DNA of 64,000 nt from Brachynemurus nebulosus. Lineage: Eukaryota > Arthropoda > Insecta > Neuroptera > Myrmeleontidae. The notes beneath the pieces were generated by a model. That model did not search any database, was not told the DNA's origin, and saw only the letters and a list, made by a program, of their open reading frames with translations. The position numbers were made by a program, and so were the translations under genes. The DNA lies in the NCBI GenBank assembly GCA_035578155.1, contig JAPWDM010000021.1, forward strand, positions 124,001-188,000. Direction: 5' to 3'. Position 1 is the first letter of the stretch. Every line of letters begins with the position of its first letter. This document shows, piece by piece, positions 13,018 through 21,573 of this stretch.

Positions 13018-13763
13018 TAATTTTAACCACTCTTTAACTTGTGCTGCTGTATGAATGGCTGTATTATCCTGCTGGAAAATCCACTGCCGACCTTCGAACA
13101 TTTCATCAAAATTAATTTTTTGTATTTCTAGCATCTCAATATACTTTTGCGAATTTTGACGACCTTTCAGTTCAACTAAATCTATTGGCCCGTGGTACGA
13201 TATTGCAGCTCATACCATAACAGATCCAAGAGAGCAGTGGCGTCGAGATAAAACCACCTCCGATTTCCTTAAATCATGGAAATAATACTGAAAACCGTCC
13301 GGCCCGTCCAAATTGAACTTTTTCTCGTCCGAAAAAATGACGGTTTCCTACTCTTGTTTCCAATTTAGATGGTTCCGATAAAATTCTAGTCGAGCATCTT
13401 TATGATGCTGCAGAAGGTGTGGTTTTTTTTAAGTTTTTGTCTTCTAAGATGACATTTTTGAATAATTCTTCGAACGGTCCGGACACTGGCTGAAGTTCCC
13501 ACTCTCTCTTTTATTTTCCGAGCGGACAAACAAGAATTAGACGCCTCACGTAAAATCGCTCTCCGATCACGTTCTATTGTTGCTCTTGTCGTGCGACCCT
13601 TCCGTTTATTTCCGTAATTTTCAGGATCTTTTAAAAAATTGTTTACGCTCCAAGGGTCCCGACCAATTCTTTTGGCTATTTGTCGATTGGAATAATTTTC
13701 TTGCTTTAAAGCTAAAATTTTTCCAATTTCGATGTCTGTTAGTGTTTTACTAAGTGTCCGCAC
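13018..13763 (-). pseudogene. Tc3-like transposase, 3' truncated
   Basis: The N-terminal bipartite helix-turn-helix is clear ('TLTDIEIGKILAL', 'SNRQIAKRIGRDPWSVNNFL', 'SCLSARKIKERVG'). The catalytic core keeps 'FSDEKKFNLDGPDGFQYY' (first Asp) and 'WIFQQDNTAIHT' (second Asp). The frame breaks at a run of T near 13431. Two conserved Trp codons are stops (TAG near 13352, TGA near 13215), both consistent with G-to-A change on the coding strand. After 'VKEWLK' the expected 'DWPARSPDLNPIEN' end with the third acidic residue is missing and foreign sequence plus a TA tract follows. No ATG is in frame at the start: ATGTTTCGTTCTTAA stops early and the open frame starts at GTG. This is a cut-and-paste enzyme of the Tc1/mariner superfamily and it is inactive. 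Confidence 0.85.
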
Positions 13764-13905
13764 GATAACTTAAGAACGAAACATCTTATTTTTAAGAAAT
13801 TTCGTGAAAACGTTTACGGTGTTTTGGACATTTTTCGTGAAAAGAATTTGGCGGAATGAGGCGGAAAAATCACATAAAGAAGGTTTTTTTATTTACAATT
13901 ACTCT
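13764..13905 (-). repeat. Tc3-like end region, copy 1 of an inverted pair
   Basis: This stretch next to the transposase start matches the reverse complement of about 63690-63820 over some 120 bp with few differences, from the CACGAAA...TTTCGTG hairpin (18-base loop) to 'AATCACATAAAGAAGG' and the T-rich tail. It is likely the 5' end region of the same transposon family, although a clean terminus is not visible in either copy. Confidence 0.7.
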
Positions 13906-15086
13906 ATATTAACTAGTTTCCGAGAAAAATGTACTTTTGTAAATGGAAATTCGCTACGTTATGCAGGATGCTGCGACAGGGGTATTTTATGTTGGAATCT
14001 TTAATTTTTTTTCTTTTTTTGTAACCTTATCTATTGTACTTATCACTGGCAGTAAAAAGTCTGGCATTTTGAGACAAAAAAATTTTCTATATGGTTTGTT
14101 TAAAAGTTTAGCGTAAGCTTAAACCCGTTTGTTGAGATCATAAAAAATATATAACATATAACGAAGTTACATCTTCTCTATGGTTGTGATCGTTTATAGG
14201 GTTTGTTGTAATTGTCGTTGCTGTTGTGCTTGTTGAAATATTTAAAAAAAATTCAATTTTGTAGAAAATGGAAATTTTTAGTAAAATTAAAGGATCTTTT
14301 TTTTAAATGACAAAATTAATTTTAAATTAAGAAACGTTAATTCAAAATTTGTTTATATATTGTCGATGAGCTTTAAACAAATTAACGCCATGACGATCAG
14401 TCATAACTGATATTGAAAAAACGCAACTGGTACACTATTTCTAGGTTTACTTAAGCTTAAGCTTAAAATCCGTTTGTAAAAACGCCCGTTAGAATTTAAA
14501 GGTTTGTCATATTTTTATGAAAACTGTCAAATAGCAATTAAAATTATTATAAAAAGCGGTTTTAGAGACGTCCAAGTAGATGATTTACGTGATTCTTGTA
14601 AAAAAATTAAAAAAAAACTTGTGTCAAAGTAGTCATCAGTACGTTATTCAAGATCGGTATACAAAGTGTCATTATTCATCTGAATTTATGCATGCTAATT
14701 ACCCATTTCCCAAAAAGATTTCATCTAACATTTGAACAATAAATAAATATTTATCTGAGCGGTTACAAAGTTGCACTAGACGCAGTCAATTTATTTGTTC
14801 TATTCGAAACAACAATAATTTGTAAACGACTTGTATTTTCAGTTCTTTGAACTTTTTCCATTCTAAAATACGGATTGACAATCACTTAATACCCTTAACA
14901 CGCTCGACATTAAATGATAAAAGTCAGTATTGCTTGTGATTAGTTTTTCATTCTCTCATGAAAACTTATAAATTGACTTATAGAGGCGCAACTAGTGATA
15001 ATGTAAGTTCTCTATATTTTAAAATTTTACAGGTAATATTAATTTGGAAGCAAATAAAAAAACATTTAAAAGATTTTTTTAATTTT
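13906..15086. other. AT-rich non-coding tract
   Basis: No gene found. A short inexact duplicate (GCTTAAACCCGTTTGT near 14117 and GCTTAAAATCCGTTTGT near 14460) is the only structure noted. Confidence 0.4.
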
Positions 15087-15092
15087 TTTATT
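15087..15092 (-). terminator. Polyadenylation signal AATAAA
   Basis: Minus-strand AATAAA lies directly after the TAA of the RG-rich exon. The position is right for a very short 3' UTR, but AATAAA is frequent in such AT-rich DNA. Confidence 0.3.
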
Positions 15093-15388
15093 TTAAAAAT
15101 ATATATTGCCCCCATTTGATACTGTTATATAATTAATTACATTTCTTAACTCTGGATTTCTCCCACGGCCGCGTCCACGTCCACGACCCCTTCTATTCCC
15201 ACGCCCACTCTCGCTCCCGCGCCCACGACCGTTGCCACGGTACCGTATCACCACTCATGACGTCTACGGCCTGCATTTGTCCCGCGTCGCCTTTCTCTTT
15301 TATTATCTAAAAATAAAAAATACACGCCATTGTATGACATCAATAATGGTACTATTAAATAAATTGAAAAAGTTAACTTTCTAGGATA

Positions 15389-16004
15389 GGTTTGTCCATA
15401 TCAAATCACCAATACCCAAAATCTTGTGTCTTCAGATCATTATAAAATTTTTTTTTATAAGGCAGTACTTACTTTGAAGATAACGAATATAAATTTTTAT
15501 CTTTTTATTACCATTATTTTTGTAGTTATAACAATTTTTAAAATCCAAAAACCGCAATTTTTAGAAGCGCTTTGATAATATTTAAATACATATAAGTCAA
15601 AAACTATTTGTTCTAGAAAGCTGAAACTGGTGCCATTAATTTCAGAAGTAAAAGGGCTTTAATTTGAAATATAACATGATAATGCGGTTCAAATTTAACC
15701 CTTTCTCTACAATCCAAAAACCTAATTTTTATAAAAAATCCAAAATCAGAATTTTTAATTTTTTTTTTTAAAAACAAATATTATATTCAAAATTTTTGAA
15801 CTACACGTGTTTAAATACTTCAAAGCAATACCTAGAAATGCGGTTTTTGGACTTTTAAAAGTGTAATAAATACGTTCAAAAAATATAAAACTTGGTATTT
15901 TTGATCACACTGACTTGAATAAACTATTCGCTAAATATCATGCATTTCAAAAACATTTATGTACAAAATAATTGTTTTATTCGATGTTTTGATATGGACT
16001 AACC
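15389..16004. mobile_element. 616-bp TIR element within the RG-gene intron
   Basis: Left end GGTTTGTCCATATCAAA (15389-15405) and right end TTTGATATGGACTAACC (15988-16004) are inverted copies with one mismatch in 17. The interior is non-coding and repeats a motif around 'AATCCAAAAAC' several times. This looks like a MITE or a deletion derivative of a DNA transposon. The target duplication was not resolved. Confidence 0.5.
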
Positions 16005-16040
16005 AAAAAATTAATTAAAATTTTTTGGTTGGTCCATATC
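15991..16040. repeat. 22-bp hairpin at the MITE right end
   Basis: GATATGGACTAACCAAAAAATT (15991-16012) and its reverse complement (16019-16040) pair with one mismatch around a 6-bp loop. The right arm repeats the MITE terminal sequence, so two element ends may lie back to back here. Confidence 0.7.
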
Positions 16041-16360
16041 AATTGGTTAGCTTATTTTATCATCAACGAAATGTAACAAAATTTGTCACACCTTGTTAAT
16101 TTTTTTTATTTTTGCTTCTTTCCGATATTGTCATTTTTATCTAAATTAAAATAACAATAGCAATCTAAGGTTGTACGTTTCATTTTACTTCATTCGTTAA
16201 TGAAATCATACCACTTTTAGTTTTAGTTAATTACCAGAAATATGTATACCATTCTGTTCATTCTCCTTTGGATCTTCTCCGGCATTCTCCGTCTCTGCCG
16301 CCGGTACCTTTTCTCCCTGATTACAGGGGATCATATCGTTCTCCATTTGGGTGGAATTTT

Positions 16361-16849
16361 CTAAATTAATTTAAAACATTAACATAAGATTCGCTTTTAA
16401 ATTAAAGTAATAATTAAAATAAAAAAAAGGAATTAGGAAAAAGGTTAAAAAATATCTATAAATAAGAATTTTTCTCATTGGTGCTTTTTGTTTCAAACTC
16501 ATTTATTTAATTAAAAATTAATTATTCAGTTAAATATAAAATAATTATATAAAAAACAATCATTATTATCGACAAAACGTTAATGTTGTAATGCTAGTTT
16601 ATACATCTACGGAATACCTATTCGGGGAAATTACATTATTAAAATCAAAACTATTAAAAATAATTTTGTAATTGACAATTTTTGTACAAAAGAAACGAAC
16701 ACTTATTTACATAAAAACAGTAAAAGCTTCCTTACAGTCAAAAAATATTTAAATGTTTGCTTCTTGTAGAAAAAATATACATAAATCATAATAACATACA
16801 TAAATATTAAAGTTATAGCATATTAAGGTATAATCGAAATCGGATAGAG
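16361..16849. other. AT-rich spacer
   Basis: No upstream exon of the RG-tail gene could be identified here, and no repeat was found. Confidence 0.4.
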
Positions 16850-17210
16850 ACACTTCAGAATGTTTCCTTGTGAGATAAATAGACACGATATCTTGTGTAA
16901 TGTTTTTATACTTTAATTCGACTTTTTTGTTCCCTTATTTTTTATTTTTCTCAAATAGAATAATTGCTCAAAAACCTTTCTTATGTGATTTTTTCTCTTC
17001 TTTTCAATGGTGTACAAAAATGTGGCAAAACTTTTAAATTGTAGCAAATTTTGGCCAAAAACTCATTCATTTTCACGAAAAATGCTCAAAAAACCATGTT
17101 CCTGGTATCTGACGTGTCTGGCTGAAGAACTCATTCAAGGGTTTGGGACTTCCAATGTTTCCACCAACTTTCGTAAAAGTAGAACACTTCGTTCGAGAGT
17201 TATCGTGCGT
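16850..17210 (+). repeat. Unnamed interspersed repeat, copy 1
   Basis: Its 3' half (about 16985-17180) matches 19055-19235 along its length, with shared words such as 'CATGTTCCTGG' and 'CTTCCAA'. It ends in TTCGAGAGTTATCGTGCGTACAC. The reverse complement of this resembles the GTGTCCGCACGATAACTTAAG next to the Tc3-like transposase start, so it may be a non-autonomous relative of that family. Confidence 0.55.
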
Positions 17211-17232
17211 ACACACACACACACACACACAC
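17211..17232. repeat. (AC)n microsatellite, 22 bp
   Basis: Eleven AC dinucleotides directly at the end of the repeat copy at 16850-17210. Confidence 0.9.
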
Positions 17233-17572
17233 GAACATATTGTTATATGAGCATTGTACATTATTTCACCTGAAATAATTATACACAAATAAAACCGTAT
17301 TAATATTTAATAATTTATTTAAATTAATTATACATGTATTTTGAATAAACTGATAGTCGAGCAATAAACTTAAAAAAAAATGACAATACAAAAATACGTA
17401 ACGACAGTATGGCCGGTAAACCTCATCTCCCGTATCTATCCTTTCAAACATCAAACACTGACTGTGTCCAAACATCGGTCGGTAAGAGAGGCAACATATT
17501 AACATTAGCAATGCCCGTTTGAATACCGCGCTATTTTCAAACATATAGATTTATTTAAAAATTAAAATACAT

Positions 17573-17574
<2 letters not shown>
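17233..17574. other. Spacer, no gene seen
   Basis: Open stretches exist on the minus strand but show no family signature. Region 17400-17520 is less AT-rich and unassigned. Confidence 0.35.

Positions 17575-17645
<71 letters not shown>
17575..17645. repeat. (AT)n microsatellite, 71 bp
   Basis: Pure AT tract, followed by an unassigned GC-richer segment at 17655-17830. Confidence 0.95.
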
Positions 17646-17653
<8 letters not shown>

Positions 17654-17913
17654 GACTGCTACTAAGTAGCCTAATGTGCCCAGAAAGGCCCACTGGTGAT
17701 TACAGAAAAGAGACAGTTGCTGTACCCGTGTACTCTGTCGTCATACGTCCTTCGCCTTACATCAATAACTACGACAAGTACTGTCCCCATCTAGTCAAAA
17801 AATTAACTTCTACCATCACTCGCACCTGACACTCACATATACATGTACTCTTATACATGTATCATAATTATGTGATCGTATGCATATATAAGGATATACG
17901 ATATAATATATTA

Positions 17914-18891
17914 GGGTAAAGTTCCCATATGTGTACCGGCTCCTTATTTGTACCTTTTATAAAAATAATATAAAGCAATATTGCAGAGTCATCTATTTGT
18001 AAACATTTAAAAGAGTGTTCAAAAAACTTTAATTCACAAAATGTCAGCACTAAATTTCCACTTATTATTTTTAAAAATTCAAGGTGTCAATAAACTGTTT
18101 TCTATGTAAATTTTTAACAATTTTTATAAGACAAATTTTAAAAAATGGTAAGTTATTTTTTGTTAGTAAAGTCTTCTATTTTTAAATAATACATTTAATT
18201 TACGTATTCGAGTCAATACAACTTTTAAAAATTTGCTTTTTATACTTAACCTTAAATTTTAAGTAAAATATGAACAGTTGCTTAATTTGTACCGCGGAGA
18301 GTACCCTAATGTGTACATGCTAAATGTTCATATATCCCTACTAAAAAAAATATGGGAACCTAACATACTACAATTTTAACCAGGCCCCTATAAAAATAAA
18401 TTGGAAAATAGAAAATTAATTTCAGAGGAGAAAGCAATGAAAAAAAATCATAACACTCCTCAGGAAAGAGTAACGAAGGGAATTTTGATTGAAACATATG
18501 AAACGGATTTGTATTGTAGGATATATTATGAAGAGTCACGAATTGAAGATATGATAATGTGTAAAAAATGTAAAGAATAGCAACATGAATCGTGTGCTAG
18601 TGTAAAACCTGGGGAAAAAGTATTTATTTGTGGCGAATATTGTTGCGGTAAAATTTTGGAAACTACAGGTACACATTAAGAAACCAATTTCCACAATTAT
18701 GCTTCTTGCAGCGTTTAATTTTTTAACGAATTTTTTAGTTAATATTTTTAACAGGAAATTTAATTTTTGTTGAAATGTTTAACATAATAATCAAATTTTA
18801 TGGGAATATTGTTATTTTTTAATTTTATTAATAAATAAAGGTTATATATTAAAAAAAAATAGAAACTGGTACACATTTGGCAACTTTACCC
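17914..18891 (+). mobile_element. 978-bp pogo-like non-autonomous element with zinc-finger remnant
   Basis: Ends GGGTAAAGTTCCCATATG and, inverted, GGGTAAAGTTGCCAAATG agree at 22 of 24 positions and are flanked by TA on both sides. The interior at about 18440-18680 reads as a decayed C-terminal Cys-rich domain ('DLYCRIYYEESRIEDMIMC', 'CKKCKE', 'HESCASVKPGEKVFICG') broken by one stop. Cys-rich, PHD-like C-termini of this form occur in insect pogo-like transposases, so this is best read as a deletion derivative of such an element. Part of the terminal sequence (TACCCTAATGTGTACATG) recurs internally near 18302. Confidence 0.65.
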
Positions 18892-18959
18892 TATATACAA
18901 TATACATTATATATTGTGTAGTATATGTACATGATATGTACTAAGTCCACACTTTATAC

Positions 18960-19239
18960 AAGGGAACGATCACATTTTAAGCAAGAACTCAGTTTTCGAG
19001 GTTCTAGGCATAGGATCTCGGAAACTAGTTGACATAGAAAAATAGTTTAAAGACCTTTTTTGTGTGATTTGTTCTTCTCGTTTCAATAGTGTAAAAAAAT
19101 GTCGCAAAAATTTTTTAAGAAAGGGCAAATTTGGCAAAAAACTAATTTTTTTCAAGAACAAAAGCCATGTTCCTGGCATCGAACTTGTCCAACGGTTTGG
19201 GGCTTCCAACATTTTCACCAAATTTCGTAAACCTAGGAC

Positions 19240-19241
<2 letters not shown>
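18960..19241 (+). repeat. Unnamed interspersed repeat, copy 2
   Basis: Related to 16850-17210 in the same orientation. Its right edge 'CCTAGGACAT' is directly followed by a long TA tract, whereas copy 1 is followed by an AC tract. Confidence 0.55.

Positions 19242-19319
<78 letters not shown>
19242..19319. repeat. (TA)n microsatellite, 78 bp
   Basis: Pure TA tract at the edge of repeat copy 2 and just before the LINE-2 3' region. Confidence 0.95.
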
Positions 19320-19322
<3 letters not shown>

Positions 19323-20352
19323 TTTTGTGAATATTTTATTTTAATAAATGGTTGTGTATTGTGTGATGAGCATCTGTAACTAGACCATTAGCTCATCATA
19401 CAATTTAAACACAAAGTTACATAACAATAGGTACAATAATAATTTTACATAAAAACAGAAGATTATTTGCAATAATTAGTAACTACTACATAATTTTAGT
19501 GATAGGCATAGGCGTCACAGAACGATTTAATTTTTCAAATATTCACATTCAAATTTGGTAGACATAACAGTTAAATAAATGATACTTTTAATTATTTTAT
19601 ATTTCACTACACTTTTATTAAAAATTTATTTTGTTTCTTATATTTGTTGAAGTAGACCTGAAATTTTTAAAAATTCAAATAAATTTTCAATTATTATTTC
19701 ACTGTTTGGAAATAGCAGTTCGCTTAGATTGTTGGGTAAGTTGAAGAAATCTCTATATGCCGTATATTTTTTGCATGTCGTTAGTATGTCTTTAACTGTA
19801 ACTTGGGATTCACATATATTACACAGAGGGGGATATTCTTTTTGTAATATAAAACTATGAGTTAATTTTGTATGGCCTGTTCGTAGTCGTGAAAGAACAG
19901 TTTGTTGATAACGGGGTAAATTTTGAATTTTGTTGGGTTTGGTCGTTGATTTGATACTTCGGAGATGATTTTCTGTTGGGCTGATATTCTGCCAATTAGT
20001 TTCCCATTTTTGTTTGATTTTATTTTTGATGTGCAGTTTAAAATCTTCTTCTGTAACGTAGTTGGTATACAATTGTTCCAAATTCGTGGCTTCCTTTGCT
20101 GCTATGTCTGCTCTTTCATTCTCCATTATACCGATATGTGAAGGAACAAAGAGAAATTTTATTTGTTTATTCTGGAGTTCAATGTTTTTAATTTTAGTCT
20201 GGATTCGTTGGAGGTATACATTAGTCGGATATAGTTTTGGAATAGACTGTAGGCTGCTAAAGGAGTCGGTACATATAAGGTACTGATTACTCTTAACTGA
20301 ATTACTTTCAATTAATTCTAAGGCTTTTGTAATAACGAAAAGTTCTGCTGTA

Positions 20353-21573
20353 CACCACAAATCCAATTTTACGCAGTGGTCGGTGCAAATTTAAGGGGAA
20401 GTACGTAAAATCGGAAGATCAGGGGCGTCGGTAAACTTTTGTTTCGGGGGTTGGTAAACATTATTTATTTAAACTTATTTAAAACAATATTATTTAGCAG
20501 ACAATTTACACCTAAAATTCGGTTGTGTAGACAAAGGAAATCGAATGTTATACAAATGAATATGAGTGACGACTTTTAGAAAACTGTCGAAAAATCAACT
20601 TCACTATCGCATTCATCGCAAAAGACTGTTTAGTGGAAGCTGTAATAGTGGAAGCTGACAAAAATTCTAGAATATTCTACTCGTGAACTAGCAAAGATAC
20701 CAAAAAATAAACGTTACTATTGAATTGGGCACTAAAAATTAGATTAAGCAGCGCATTTTGAAAAAAATTCTAGAATGTTCTATTCATCAACTAACAAAGA
20801 TATCGAAACATCGATTGCACCATTTAATTGGTCATCGAATAAAAGACGGAATAACACATTTTGATAAATGTTCTAGAATATTCTATTTGTCAAATAACAA
20901 AAATTGTTTGTCACAATCGGACATTTGGTTTACATTAGTTTAATTTCGATTGGACAATTAAATGGTGCAGTAGATTTTCCAATATCTTTGTTAGTTGACA
21001 AATAGAATATTCTAGGACATTTCTCAAAATGTGTCATTTGATCTCTTTTTTGGTAGCCAGTACAATGGCGACGTCTGTTTTTGAATATCTTTGCTAGTTG
21101 ACGAATAGAATATTCCAGAACATTTGTCAAAATGTGTGATTTGACCTCTTTTTCAATGGACAATTAAATGGTACAATTGATTTTTCAATATCTTTGCTAG
21201 TTGACAAATAGAACATTCTAGAATTTTTGTCAAACTGCGCTGTTTAATTTCATTTTTAATGACCAATTCAACGGTTAAGTCTGTTTTTTGATATCTCTGC
21301 TAGGTGACGATTAGAATATTCTAGAATTTTACGTTACTCATTTTGTATTTGCATTTTGTATACAGAATATGTGCATATATATCTGCAGTGAAATTTTAAA
21401 ATTTTTAAAGGCTACGAGGCCCTCAGACAATATTACCTACGGCCCTGACTCTGGCTTGGTACATAAATTTTCACCAACACAGACAAACAACAACATATCT
21501 GTGAGAGGAGAACCCCACTTAATCGCTGACGTCACTACGTAAAATCAGAGTACGTACCATTGGATGTCCACTG
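20353..21573 (-). mobile_element. HSE-A: 1.2-kb foldback element in LINE-2 RNase H
   Basis: Flanked by TA; its ends (CACCACAAATCCAATTTTACG and, inverted, CAGTGGACATCCAATGGTACG) form imperfect TIRs sharing ATCCAAT..TACG. Deleting it with one TA copy restores the LINE frame (NSVYT then AEL). No transposase is encoded. The interior is an inverted array of 103-bp units (see 20665-21326). One TGACGTCA lies at 21527-21534 and TTTTACGTA-type words sit near both ends. It is the inverted counterpart of HSE-B at 40081-41296. TA target sites suggest mobilisation by a Tc1/mariner-type enzyme, which is inference. Confidence 0.8.
20665..21326. promoter_or_regulatory. Heat-shock-element array, 103-bp period (HSE-A)
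   Basis: Three-block HSE motifs (TTCnnGAAnnTTC or its complement GAAnnTTCnnGAA) lie at 20665-20677, 20768-20780, 20871-20883, 21108-21120, 21211-21223 and 21314-21326, with a one-base variant at 21005-21017. Spacing is exactly 103 bp within each half. The first three units face the last four, forming a large imperfect palindrome centred near 20940. Each unit also carries a conserved CTA(G/A)CAAAGATAT word. NGAAN blocks in alternating orientation are the established heat shock factor site; function here is untested. Confidence 0.75.

Larger units (their letters stand above)
15093..16360 (-). pseudogene. 3' end of an intron-containing gene: acidic exon plus Arg/Gly-rich exon
   Basis: Exon A (16250-16360) follows a TTAATTTAG acceptor and encodes an acidic stretch (PAAETENAGEDPKENEQN) up to a G/GTATAC donor. 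Exon B (15306-15093) follows TATTTTTAG. Splicing in phase 1 joins the acidic stretch to a basic one ('NKRERRRGTNAGRRHEW'). The RG-rich run (about 15 Arg-Gly pairs, 15170-15265) then lies in the next frame, so one frame slip is needed near 15253. The stop at 15093-15095 is next to an AATAAA signal at 15087-15092. Acidic-then-RGG tails are typical of RNA-binding proteins such as Y-box, FXR or SERBP1 families; I cannot name which. The GC-rich exon stands out sharply from its flanks. Upstream exons are not visible, so this is a fragment or decayed copy. Confidence 0.45.

Noticed and set aside
17233..17574. Small minus-strand frames near the AC repeat
   Set aside because: No homology signal and low-information translation.
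20665..21326. CRISPR array as explanation for the 103-bp periodic motif
   Set aside because: Eukaryotic setting, near-identical 'spacers', and inversion of the second half exclude it.
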